DNA of 64,000 bases, taken from contig CALLOA010000011.1 in NCBI GenBank assembly GCA_938005265.1, positions 1 to 64,000 on the forward strand. Reading direction: 5' to 3'. Source of the stretch: an uncultured Granulosicoccaceae bacterium. Its GTDB lineage: Bacteria > Pseudomonadota > Gammaproteobacteria > Granulosicoccales > Granulosicoccaceae. This document shows positions 1-8,542 of this stretch, piece after piece; the first letter of the stretch is position 1; each line of letters begins with the position of its first letter. The notes below the pieces were generated by a model, which did not search any database, was not told the origin of the DNA, and was given only the letters and a program-made list of their open reading frames with translations. The position numbers were made by a program, and so were the translations under genes.

Positions 1-376
1 ATCTTGGTTTTTCCAAAAACAACTCGGAAATCAATTTCCCATTCGATCCATATATCTTGATTGATGGTTCAGGCATGAAAAGCCCTGAATCCACGTCTGC
101 TCTGACTACCAAATTGGAACGGTAGTGGTAACCCGGATCAATTTGGACAGAGTACGAAACATTGTCCGAATAAACCTTGCCATAGATAGGGGCAATGAAA
201 TCAGCAGCACACCCAAAGCCACTATTGGTGACTTCCGGGCCGTGTATTTTCGTGTACTTGGATACGTACGGTATACATCCGCTGAGCATTGTGAACAGGA
301 AAATCGATATCAGTACGCTTAGTGGCAATTTGATTACCCTGGAATGGTTGATTTTTAGGGCGAATTCGTCTATCAA
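1..376 (-). CDS. Partial lipoprotein of unknown function, C-terminus beyond left edge
   Basis: Reading the minus strand from position 376 to 1 gives an uninterrupted frame that is still open at the window edge, so the 3' end is missing. A hydrophobic stretch (ISIFLFTML) is followed by a lipobox, L-S-G-C, with the cysteine codon at 277-275. This predicts a type II signal peptide and an acylated mature protein that begins CIPYVSKYTKIHG. The next 90 or so residues are polar with alternating beta-like character and match no family I know. The start is uncertain. The frame opens after a stop at 397-395 with no ATG before the signal peptide, and TTG at 376 is the most plausible initiator. Neighbouring surface-polysaccharide genes fit an envelope role. 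The lipoprotein call is direct; any function would be a guess. Confidence 0.6.
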   Translation of the reverse strand, partial: MIDEFALKINHSRVIKLPLSVLISIFLFTMLSGCIPYVSKYTKIHGPEVTNSGFGCAADFIAPIYGKVYSDNVSYSVQIDPGYHYRSNLVVRADVDSGLFMPEPSIKIYGSNGKLISELFLEKPR

Positions 377-569
377 CGGCTTTTCTTGTAACGCTTAAAT
401 CTCAATATGCCCGGAGCCCAAGTTCCCGGTACTTTTAACTCCTTGAAATTTTAATCCATGATTTACGACTGTTATGGACGGCACCAGCTTTATCACCACA
501 GATTTATTTTGGCATATCTTTCTCAGTAGTAGAGTAATTTTTTTGTAGAAATCTATCAAGCCAGATAAT

Positions 570-2561
570 CTATTCGAGGCGAAACCAGTCCAGCCTGTCT
601 ATTTTTTCAGCAAAGTACTTGGCCCCCTTCACTGTATGGTGGCCGTAGTCGAAGAAGTACTTGTCCAGGTCCTTACTTACCGCATCACAGCTTTGGGCTT
701 CTTGATCACAGACATAGTCCGTTCTATCCAGCACGACAAGGTTTTCGATTTCCTTATCCATCGTATCGATATCCACATTGTATTCCTGGATATATTCTTC
801 CATTCGGCCCTGCTCGAAATGCTGGAAGTATTCTGTATTGATTGTTTCGGCCAGAACTTCGGCCCTGGTCTCACCTGCCTTTACTTCCCGGTGCATGATG
901 TAGTCAATCAGGCTCACCTTCTTTGGGCGTGGTTCTTCGAATTCGAATATATTTTTTATTAGAACTACCTTTTTGCCAGTGCTCTGTAACTGCTCAATTG
1001 CAGTACGCATATTTTCCATGTCTGCGTTGTTGTACTTCGACACTACAACAACAATATCAGCGGCCTGCATATTGGGTGAGTCAAAAAATCTTTTGTTATC
1101 TACCAGCTGATGGATCTGAATACCGTATCTGGCAAATTCATATTCTTTGTTCAATTCTTCGGCGTTATAAAAAACATTGAACATATCTTTGGCATGTGAG
1201 TTTCCAACCAGCAGTACCTTTTCTCTGGAATCATCTGATTTAAACCAGAGCTCGTTGTCCACCGTGTTGTATTCAACGAAATAGTCCGGATCTTTTGCGA
1301 TACCAGCAATGTAATTCCAGGTGTCATCCTGCAAACCGGTATTGTTAAATTCGAAATTCCCTATATTGAAATTTATGACGTTATGACTACCTGCCTGATT
1401 GAAAAACCGAGGCATATTTCCCAGTATACCGACAACGAATGTCGAGAAAAGCAGAAAACCACATAGCAACAGAAAACTGTTTCGCCTCATGAAGTTGCGA
1501 TTTCTGAATGGCCTTTCAACAAATTTCCAGCTGGCAGCAGCCAGAACAAACGTCAGAATAACCAGTAAAATCATCACAATAATGGAAGGTGACTCGACAC
1601 TTCCAACACGGGCAAAGGCGAACAATGGCTGGTGCCATAGGTAGGCGCTGTAGCTGATTAGGCCAATACCCACCAACACCTTATGACTTAACAACCTGTA
1701 CACCCAGCCTCCCTTGTTGCTAAACAGGATAATTGCCACTGTCCCTGCCACTGGAAGCAATGCGTAAATTCCGGGAAACGGGGTTTGTTTGTCAAAAAGA
1801 ATTACCGAGACACCAATAGCGATCAAACCGGCGACACCCAGCAAGGTGTTGTGCTTAACCGGGTACCGGTACATCACAAAAGCCGCCAGGGCACCAGCAA
1901 GCAACTCCCAGGCTCTTGTGGGTAACAAGTAGAAATTAGCCTTTTTGAATTCAACGAACTTCTGCAGAATCAATTCCGACAGAGCAAAGCTTAACAAAGC
2001 CACAACACAGATAACGATCAGCACATAGCGCTTACGGAACCGCCAAAGCAGCAGCAGGAAAATCGGGAAGAACAGGTAATACTGCTCCTCCACCGCAAGG
2101 CTCCATGTGTGGAGCAGCGGCTTATCCTCCGAATTGAGTGAAAAGTAGTCACCCTCCTCCAGATAAAAAAGAACATTGGATGCAAACACAGAAAGCGCGA
2201 CCAGGCTTCTGGAAAAATCCTGATACTCCGCAGGTAACATCATGAACCAGGCAACAGGTATGCAGCAGAACGTGACGAAGAGCAGTATGGGTAGAATACG
2301 TCTGGCTCGGCGCTCGTAGAAACCCATTAGCGTGAAGCTTTTGTCTTCAAGCTCGCGAATCAAAATCGAGGTGATCAAAAACCCACTGATAACAAAAAAT
2401 ACGTCAACACCGATAAAGCCACCCTGGAACGGTGCGAACCCGGCATGAAACAAAACAACCGGTATCAATGCAACCGCTCTTAATCCGTCTATTTCAGAGC
2501 GATAATTTATTGCAGAAGCGCCACTTGGGGAAGCAGCGTGGTTGGTCTGGTTATTTGGCAT
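570..2561 (-). CDS. OafA/YrhL-type membrane O-acyltransferase with C-terminal SGNH domain
   Basis: This is a two-domain acyltransferase of about 663 residues. Residues 20-370 form an acyltransferase-3 domain with about ten membrane segments and the family signature around IDGLRAVALIPVVLFHAGF, whose histidine is the expected catalytic residue. The last 230 residues look like a periplasmic SGNH hydrolase-like domain, with block I as VGNSHAKD (the usual GDS is GNS here) and a late D-x-G-H-H-T motif carrying the Asp/His pair. Such proteins O-acetylate surface polysaccharide, LPS O-antigen or peptidoglycan. I chose the ATG at 2561; a TTG lies seven codons upstream, and neither has a clear ribosome-binding site. 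The adjacent GT61 glycosyltransferase supports a surface-glycan role. The substrate is not predictable. Confidence 0.9.
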   Translation of the reverse strand: MPNNQTNHAASPSGASAINYRSEIDGLRAVALIPVVLFHAGFAPFQGGFIGVDVFFVISGFLITSILIRELEDKSFTLMGFYERRARRILPILLFVTFCCIPVAWFMMLPAEYQDFSRSLVALSVFASNVLFYLEEGDYFSLNSEDKPLLHTWSLAVEEQYYLFFPIFLLLLWRFRKRYVLIVICVVALLSFALSELILQKFVEFKKANFYLLPTRAWELLAGALAAFVMYRYPVKHNTLLGVAGLIAIGVSVILFDKQTPFPGIYALLPVAGTVAIILFSNKGGWVYRLLSHKVLVGIGLISYSAYLWHQPLFAFARVGSVESPSIIVMILLVILTFVLAAASWKFVERPFRNRNFMRRNSFLLLCGFLLFSTFVVGILGNMPRFFNQAGSHNVINFNIGNFEFNNTGLQDDTWNYIAGIAKDPDYFVEYNTVDNELWFKSDDSREKVLLVGNSHAKDMFNVFYNAEELNKEYEFARYGIQIHQLVDNKRFFDSPNMQAADIVVVVSKYNNADMENMRTAIEQLQSTGKKVVLIKNIFEFEEPRPKKVSLIDYIMHREVKAGETRAEVLAETINTEYFQHFEQGRMEEYIQEYNVDIDTMDKEIENLVVLDRTDYVCDQEAQSCDAVSKDLDKYFFDYGHHTVKGAKYFAEKIDRLDWFRLE

Positions 2562-2882
2562 CTTGGGTTGTAATTCGGGCAAGTCGGAAATGAGGAAGTT
2601 GTCAAAAAATTTTACTGGCGCTGCCAGCTGGCGATGGCAGAATTTGCACGCCTATATTAACTCTAATTCAAGTAGTAAACGGCAGAACAATTGTAGTTAT
2701 AGCTGGGGTAATCCAGGGCGAATTTACACAATAGAACATAGATCACACTATTTCGAGCATGCCAATTTCAGCGAGTTTCATGGCTACGAGAATGGATACC
2801 AAAAGGATTTGGTACAGAAGCAGGTACCCGCAGAACGGGCGTTGGCAGTAAAGCCTCAGACTAGAAGGAGACCTATCGTCAA
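2562..2882. other. Intergenic stretch, no supported gene
   Basis: About 320 bases separate two minus-strand genes. It should carry the promoter of the acyltransferase. I see no convincing promoter, terminator hairpin or conserved element. A plus-strand frame crosses it but has unnatural composition. Confidence 0.4.
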
Positions 2883-4103
2883 CTATGCGCTACAGCGGAT
2901 AGAGGGTTGAACTTTGGGCTCAATTGAATCATAAAATTCCAGGAATTTCTCTACATCCATCTCAAATTTGCCCGAGAAAGAATTTAATTTTGAAACAAAT
3001 GAATTACTGGGAAAAATGTAAGGTATGTGGTCGTGACCGAGCTGGTAGCTTATTGAAGCAATATTGTAGTTAACAAAGGTTGAAGGGTACATTTCAATGA
3101 CCTGGGTGCCAGGGCGGCAAAACATCAAACAAACCATACCAGCGCCCGACATGCCTATGACTTCGGTGGCTTCGGCAAACAAGCGAACTTTCTCTGCAAG
3201 CCCATATTCCGAGAGCCTGACAATTTGATAACCGCGTGCTTCCAGCGCCGTAGCCAAAGCATCCTCATTACTAAACTTTCTGGCTGATGCATCCTGGCGA
3301 CTGATGTAGAGGCGGGTACTTTTAGTCTGGCCTTTCGAGACTATTTTCGAGAATTTCCTGCGATACGACTGAATCAACCATTCAGGAACAATATGACTGG
3401 AATAGCCACAGGGATTGGCAATCCAAATCAGCTTTTCAAATTCGACGCATTCTCCCAGAGGCAATTCAATAATCTTTTCTTCACTGATGCCCATGGCAAT
3501 CATGCACTCCCGATAGCTGGCAATCTTGGGTGGTATCAGGTATCGATCAATTTCCAGCTTTTGACCCATCCTCTCTTCCAGCATCAGCATTCTGCCCATG
3601 GCATCCAACAGCCAGTGAAACAGGTTGCCATTCAGAGTGGTGATTTCAGCTGCCAGATGTAGCGTGGTTCCTGTGTAAACAGTTGAACAACGCTTTTTGA
3701 GGATTCGAGGAGGCGGTATCCTGTGATGAGCAGAAAGCTCTTCGCGAATAACATTATCGCGGTCGTATACAGAAATATGGGTAACGCTGTCACTGAACAC
3801 TCTTGCTCCATTCAGTATCTTCGCATTGTATTCGAAACGGGATTGAAGTGTCGCGCTATCGCCATCTTTTGGGGTATCAGCTGGCATAACCGCGAAGCGG
3901 TTTTCCAGCACAAGCGGATCAACTTGAATTTCAACGTCACACCCTTCTATCGGGATCTCGATGTCAGGCTCGCGATTATCACCCTGAGCTGCGGCATTTT
4001 CGACTGGGCAGGAACGAGGGTGAAAACCGGGTAATCGCGCGGCGATCACTTTCACCAGTTTTCCGATGTACACAAGAATTGACTTAGCGTGTGATAGTGA
4101 CAC
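2883..4103 (-). CDS. Glycosyltransferase family 61 protein (DUF563)
   Basis: This 406-residue protein has the GT61 hallmarks. A GNLFHWLLDAMGRMLML segment near residue 165 corresponds to the family's N-x-x-H-W-x-x-D motif. Later come the R-L-Y-I-S-R segment, the NEDALATALEARGYQIVRL block, and an IGMSGAGMVCLMFCRPG block in the place of the usual HGAGL, with His replaced by Ser. It ends with VIEMYP. GT61 enzymes transfer sugars such as xylose or GlcNAc to surface polysaccharides or glycoproteins, usually in the cytoplasm. The start is a GTG preceded in frame by a TAA only six codons upstream, so it cannot be much longer. It shares strand and context with the O-acyltransferase. The sugar donor and acceptor are unknown. 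Confidence 0.82.
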   Translation of the reverse strand: MSLSHAKSILVYIGKLVKVIAARLPGFHPRSCPVENAAAQGDNREPDIEIPIEGCDVEIQVDPLVLENRFAVMPADTPKDGDSATLQSRFEYNAKILNGARVFSDSVTHISVYDRDNVIREELSAHHRIPPPRILKKRCSTVYTGTTLHLAAEITTLNGNLFHWLLDAMGRMLMLEERMGQKLEIDRYLIPPKIASYRECMIAMGISEEKIIELPLGECVEFEKLIWIANPCGYSSHIVPEWLIQSYRRKFSKIVSKGQTKSTRLYISRQDASARKFSNEDALATALEARGYQIVRLSEYGLAEKVRLFAEATEVIGMSGAGMVCLMFCRPGTQVIEMYPSTFVNYNIASISYQLGHDHIPYIFPSNSFVSKLNSFSGKFEMDVEKFLEFYDSIEPKVQPSIRCSA

Positions 4104-4628
4104 ACATGTTCCATGTTGTTAATCAGGCAGCCTAAACAGCCGACCTGGAGAAATTCCAGCACTCAAAGCTAACAAAACAATTAAGTCTGGAGCAAAATAA
4201 TGCATCAATCCAAAACAATAATAATCATATGTCCCTACGTGATTGAACAGTTAGCGGCTTAATCGCTATTTTGTGAAGACTTCAAGGCGGGCATGAGGTT
4301 CAATAGTGCAACTACCTGGCATGCAAAAACGGACGTGTTTGGCAACAACCGACTATTGCAAGCTTTTCCGAAATTGTACATAGATGGCAGATTATAATTC
4401 AGCGAGCTAAATACTCAGGCAAACTACTGTGGCAGATTTCATCCGTTGCCAAGGCCCGTGGGTTCAGGCAAATGCTCGTACCCGACCATCCAAGCCTTGC
4501 ATTATATTCCCTGTAACTTGGTAATATGGGAATCAAAACCAGCCAGATCAGTCAACTCACCGTTTTATTTGCTTACAGTTCTGTATGGATTCCGCTAATT
4601 CGACGATTGTTAGAACTCCGCGATAATC
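4104..4628. other. 525-bp divergent intergenic region
   Basis: This is an AT-rich gap between the minus-strand glycosyltransferase and the plus-strand methylated-amine operon. It must carry the promoters of both units. I found no open frame with natural composition, no strong inverted repeat and no recognisable riboswitch. No good ribosome-binding site stands out just before the ATG at 4629. Confidence 0.4.
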
Positions 4629-5999
4629 ATGACAAAAACGCAAACCCTACCGAACCCACCGCAGTCCTATGAGTCGATTTCGACATTTATTCTGAGTTAT
4701 CCGCAACAGAAGATTCCGCGAAAAACACTGCAAACAGCAAAACTGCTGGTGCTGGATCTTATCGGAGTGCTGGCCGCTGCAACAAAGCTTGAAGCCGGTC
4801 TTATCGCACGCAACCATGCAGTAAACCATTGGGCGGCAGGGCCATCAGCACCTGCCGCGCGCCTTTTATTTGATGGCAGGCAAACCTCGTTACCGGGTTT
4901 CAGTTTCGCGATGGCAACACAACTCGACAACCTCGATGCCCACGATGGCTGGCAACCCTCCAGAGGCCATGCCGGTGCTGCACTGCTGCCGGCACTTTGT
5001 GCATTTGCTGAAGGCTGTGAGGAACTATCCGGACAGGATGCCCTGGCCGCCATGGTAGTGGGCTATGAAATTGCCTACCGTGCAGCAGCTGCACTGCACT
5101 CAACCGTCGAGGATTATCACACGTCGGGTGCATGGAACTCTCTGGGCTGTACGGCTATGGGTGCACGCCTGCGCGGGCTCGACAAAACACAGCTACGCCA
5201 TGCATTGGGCATCGCGGAATACCACAGCCCTCGCAGCCAGATGATGCGCGAGATCGCCAATCCCACCATGCTGCATGACGGTACGGGCTGGGGCGCACCT
5301 ACCGGTGTTTATGCGGTGCTGGTGGCTGAAGATGGTTTCAAGGGTGCACCTGCTGCCACGATTGAATTTGAAGACGCAGCTGGTGCATGGAGTGACCTGG
5401 AGAAAAACTGGCTGACAACACAACAGTACATCAAGCCCTACCCCATCTGTCGTTGGGCTCATGCACCTATCGATGCAGCGCTTAAACTCAGAGAGGAATA
5501 TTCTTTAACGTCTGACATGATTGAATCGGTCAGCATAGAAACGTTTGAATATTCTGCAGCACTCAGCGTCGATGTACCAACAACAACATCACGTGCCCAG
5601 TATGCTATAGCCTGGCCTGTGGCTGCAGCTCTTGCGCGTGGCTGCGTCGGTGTCGATGAAGTTCTGGAAACGAGTTTCACAGACGCTGAACTCATCGCAC
5701 TTACACAGAAAACGAACACAGTTGTCGATGCTGAAATTGATGCCAGTTTTCCCGAACACAGGCTTGCCCGGGTGGTCATAACACTGAATGATGGGAGAAT
5801 ACTGGACAGCGGCATCACAACTGCCTCCGGCGGGCCCGACCCACAACCCACTGAAGAAGAAGTCGTAAAAAAATACCGGGACTATGCAGGCTCCGCACTA
5901 GCCCCGGCCCGTGTGCAGCAGATAGAGTCCGCTGTATTGTCACTCGATAAAGACAATGCAAGTTTCAAGGATCTGATGGATCTTATGGTTGCGCAATAA
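4629..5999 (+). CDS. MmgE/PrpD family protein
   Basis: The protein has 456 residues, the full length for the MmgE/PrpD fold (2-methylcitrate dehydratase, iminodisuccinate epimerase and relatives). Family landmarks include the N-terminal helical DLIGVLAAA region, the HDGWQPSRGHAGAALLPAL active-site loop near residue 102, and the KPYPICRWAHAPIDAAL segment near residue 270. The family dehydrates or isomerises small hydroxy-acids, and many members have unknown substrates. It is the first gene of a plus-strand run (75 bases to pirin, then MttB and two DMGDH-like flavoproteins). It may therefore process the acid skeleton left after demethylation of a methylated compound; that part is inference. There is no prpB or prpC nearby, which argues against classical 2-methylcitrate metabolism. 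Confidence 0.85.
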   Translation: MTKTQTLPNPPQSYESISTFILSYPQQKIPRKTLQTAKLLVLDLIGVLAAATKLEAGLIARNHAVNHWAAGPSAPAARLLFDGRQTSLPGFSFAMATQLDNLDAHDGWQPSRGHAGAALLPALCAFAEGCEELSGQDALAAMVVGYEIAYRAAAALHSTVEDYHTSGAWNSLGCTAMGARLRGLDKTQLRHALGIAEYHSPRSQMMREIANPTMLHDGTGWGAPTGVYAVLVAEDGFKGAPAATIEFEDAAGAWSDLEKNWLTTQQYIKPYPICRWAHAPIDAALKLREEYSLTSDMIESVSIETFEYSAALSVDVPTTTSRAQYAIAWPVAAALARGCVGVDEVLETSFTDAELIALTQKTNTVVDAEIDASFPEHRLARVVITLNDGRILDSGITTASGGPDPQPTEEEVVKKYRDYAGSALAPARVQQIESAVLSLDKDNASFKDLMDLMVAQ

Positions 6000-6074
6000 A
6001 CAGCAACAGGCGCAATCAATCTGGCAGGCAAAGTTAGCCTGACTAACAGTTAACACCAGACAAAGGAAAAGTAA

Positions 6075-6983
6075 ATGTCAATCAGACCGGTCATAGCATC
6101 CTCACCAGCCGTCGCAACAATGGAAGGTGCAGGAGTCAAATTACACCGAGCCTTCGGGTTTAAAAACCCGGATGCATTTGACCCTTTTCTACTGTTTGAT
6201 GATTTCAGGAACGACCAGCCGGAAGATTATGCTGCCGGCTTCCCCTGGCACCCGCATCGCGGTATTGAAACTATCACCTATGTTTTGAGTGGTACGGTCG
6301 AGCATGGTGACAGCCTCGGCAATGTTGGCGAACTGGATGCCGGCGACGTTCAGTGGATGACTGCAGGGTCGGGAATCCTGCATCAGGAGATGCCCAAGGG
6401 AAATTCCAGGGGTCAGATGCATGGTTTCCAGCTTTGGGCTAATTTGCCATCTTCCCTGAAGATGACCACGCCGCGTTACCAGGACATCAAGGGGCCAGAT
6501 CTGCCCGAGGTAATCGAAGATGATGGAACACGGGTTAAAATAATCATAGGAGAATTTTGGGGTAAAAAAAGTCCTGTCGACGGCATCTCGGCCGACCCAC
6601 AGTATCTGGACATTTATATTCCACCGGGCTTGAGAAAAACCCTGCCAGTCGATACCTACCGCCATGCATTTGCCTATGTATTCGAAGGTGCTGGCAGTTT
6701 TGCAGACGCATCTACACCTCATGGCGTGCTGGTTGAGAAATCAATCGGTGGCGAAGAAATCAACTTGCGCGATATGAGTGGCAATCGCACTCTGGTTCAG
6801 TTTGGCAGCGGCAGTGAAATTACTGTCAGCACCGGCGACGAAGGCGTACGTTTTTTGTTAGTGTCAGGTGCACCCATTCAGGAGCCAATCGCCTGGCACG
6901 GTCCGATTGTCATGAATACCCAGGATGAAATCCGTCAGGCAATTGAAGACTTGCGTAACGACAGGTTTATCAAAACCGGCTAA
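6075..6983 (+). CDS. Pirin family bicupin
   Basis: This 302-residue protein is a typical pirin. The N-terminal cupin carries the metal-ligand motif FPWHPHRGIETITYVLSG near residue 57 (two His) and a second block GDVQWMTAGSGILHQE near residue 96. The C-terminal cupin spans about residues 180-275. Bacterial pirins bind Fe or similar metals, and some act as quercetin dioxygenases or modulate metabolic enzymes. The start ATG follows an AAAGGAAAAG purine-rich site. It sits five bases before the MttB-family gene, so the two are almost certainly cotranscribed. In this operon it might be a metal-dependent oxygenase or a redox-responsive regulator; the sequence does not say which. Confidence 0.9.
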   Translation: MSIRPVIASSPAVATMEGAGVKLHRAFGFKNPDAFDPFLLFDDFRNDQPEDYAAGFPWHPHRGIETITYVLSGTVEHGDSLGNVGELDAGDVQWMTAGSGILHQEMPKGNSRGQMHGFQLWANLPSSLKMTTPRYQDIKGPDLPEVIEDDGTRVKIIIGEFWGKKSPVDGISADPQYLDIYIPPGLRKTLPVDTYRHAFAYVFEGAGSFADASTPHGVLVEKSIGGEEINLRDMSGNRTLVQFGSGSEITVSTGDEGVRFLLVSGAPIQEPIAWHGPIVMNTQDEIRQAIEDLRNDRFIKTG

Positions 6984-6988
6984 TTAAC

Positions 6989-8542
6989 ATGAATAGCCAA
7001 CTCCCCGGTAAAGCTAAAAAACGCAAAGGCAGGCGCCGCAATCCAGACGCCAGAGCGGCTGCACGTCAGACGCCACGCAGCCCGTATATTCATCGAAAGC
7101 TGGGCACTTTTAATGTGCTGGGTGAAGAAGGCCTGAGCCTGATCGAAGAAAACGCAGATTCGATTCTTGAACAAATCGGCATGGAGTTTCAGGATGACAA
7201 TGAAATACTCAGTATCTTCAAACAGGCCGGCTGTGATGTTCAAGGTACCCGCGTTCACTTCGAACCCGGGTTCTGCCGCCAGACTATAAAAGCCACGGCT
7301 CCCGCCTCATTCACACAACATGCTCGCAACAGTGAAAACAATGTACTGCTGGGCGGCGATGCCACGGTACTCTGCCCTTCCTGGGGCCCACCCTTTGTGC
7401 ATGACACGGTACGCGGTAGACGTTACGCCACCTATGAAGATTTCGCACAGCTGGTAAAGCTGCACCACACCATTCCCTGGCTGCATCACTCCGGCGGTGT
7501 GGTGTGCGAGCCTGTTGACTTACCAGCTAACAAACGGCATCTGGATATGCTGTATGCCCACATCCGTTTTTCGGATCGTGCTTTTATGGGAGCATTCATT
7601 GGTGCAGAAAGAGCCGGCCACGCCATCGATATGGCACGCATTCTTTTCGGTGAGCAATTCGTTGCTGACAATCCGGTTCTGTATTGTGTATCAAATACCA
7701 ATGCACCGTTGGTGATGGATGCCAACATGTCTGGCGCACTTAAAACCTATGCCCGCGCCAATCAACCAGTGGCTTGTACACCCTGGGTGTTAACGGGTGC
7801 GATGAGCCCTTGCACAGTTGCCGGCACATTAGCGCAAGTACTGGCTGAAGCGCTGGCGTGCCTGGCGTTAGTGCAATTGATTAAACCGGGTGCTCCGTGT
7901 TTGATGGGTAGCTTTGCATCCACCATGTCCATGCAATCCGGCGCACCCACATTTGGAACACCGGAGGCCGGGCAGATGGTTCTAGCGGCAGGCCAGCTGG
8001 CACGCCGGCTGGGTGTGCCACTACACACTGTCGGCACCCTGTCAGCTTCCAAATTGGCAGATGCGCAAAGCCAGCAGGAAGGTACCTGGGGTTTGTTGAT
8101 GTCGATGTTCGCTGGAGCCAACCTGATCAATCATGCGACCGGCTGGCTCGAAGGTGGTCTTGTCACGAGCTTTGAGAAAACACTGATTGATGCCGATCTA
8201 TGCGGCAAGGTTGCGCGCTTTTTTGAAGGCATTGATTTGAGCGAGAATGCCCAGGCAATGAATGCCATTGCCAGCACCGGCCCAGGCCAGCACTTTCTGG
8301 GTTCCGAGCATACACAAAATAATTTCCTTACCGCATTGTTTCGTGCTGAAACACCGGATAACAATTCCTACGAACAATGGTCGGCCGATGGTGAAAAAGA
8401 TACAGCCACTCGCGCGCAACAACTAGTGCTACAACAACTGGAAAGGTACCAGGACCCGCAACTAGACGCGGCAATTGATGAAGAACTGCGTGCCTACATT
8501 GACAAGCGTAAGGCCGAAAAACCAGACGTAAACTACTACTGA
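6989..8542 (+). CDS. Trimethylamine methyltransferase (MttB) family protein, non-pyrrolysine
   Basis: This is a 517-residue protein of the MttB/COG5598 superfamily (TIM-barrel methyltransferases acting on quaternary or tertiary amines). The frame has no internal amber codon, so this is the non-pyrrolysine branch, whose characterised members demethylate glycine betaine and related compounds by handing the methyl group to a corrinoid protein. The first 30 residues are strongly basic (KAKKRKGRRR), an unusual extension. The C-terminal half carries GSFASTMSMQSGAPTFGTPE and STGPGQHFLGSEHT, typical of the family. The stop overlaps the next start as TGATG. No corrinoid-binding (MttC) gene lies in the operon, so the acceptor is unknown. 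The flavoprotein/GcvT neighbours suggest a link to tetrahydrofolate. The family call is firm; the substrate is open. Confidence 0.9.
   Translation: MNSQLPGKAKKRKGRRRNPDARAAARQTPRSPYIHRKLGTFNVLGEEGLSLIEENADSILEQIGMEFQDDNEILSIFKQAGCDVQGTRVHFEPGFCRQTIKATAPASFTQHARNSENNVLLGGDATVLCPSWGPPFVHDTVRGRRYATYEDFAQLVKLHHTIPWLHHSGGVVCEPVDLPANKRHLDMLYAHIRFSDRAFMGAFIGAERAGHAIDMARILFGEQFVADNPVLYCVSNTNAPLVMDANMSGALKTYARANQPVACTPWVLTGAMSPCTVAGTLAQVLAEALACLALVQLIKPGAPCLMGSFASTMSMQSGAPTFGTPEAGQMVLAAGQLARRLGVPLHTVGTLSASKLADAQSQQEGTWGLLMSMFAGANLINHATGWLEGGLVTSFEKTLIDADLCGKVARFFEGIDLSENAQAMNAIASTGPGQHFLGSEHTQNNFLTALFRAETPDNNSYEQWSADGEKDTATRAQQLVLQQLERYQDPQLDAAIDEELRAYIDKRKAEKPDVNYY

Noticed and set aside
2542-2910. 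Plus-strand frame of 122 codons across the gap before the glycosyltransferase gene
   Set aside because: Composition is unlike a protein (many Asn, Ser, Tyr, His, no hydrophobic core) and both ends overlap genes on the other strand.
4629-5999. 2-methylcitrate cycle assignment for the PrpD-like gene
   Set aside because: No prpB, prpC or acnD nearby and the operon is about methylated amines, so the specific name is not supported.
6989-8542. Pyrrolysine in the MttB-family protein
   Set aside because: There is no in-frame TAG; the frame is continuous, so this is a non-pyrrolysine member.
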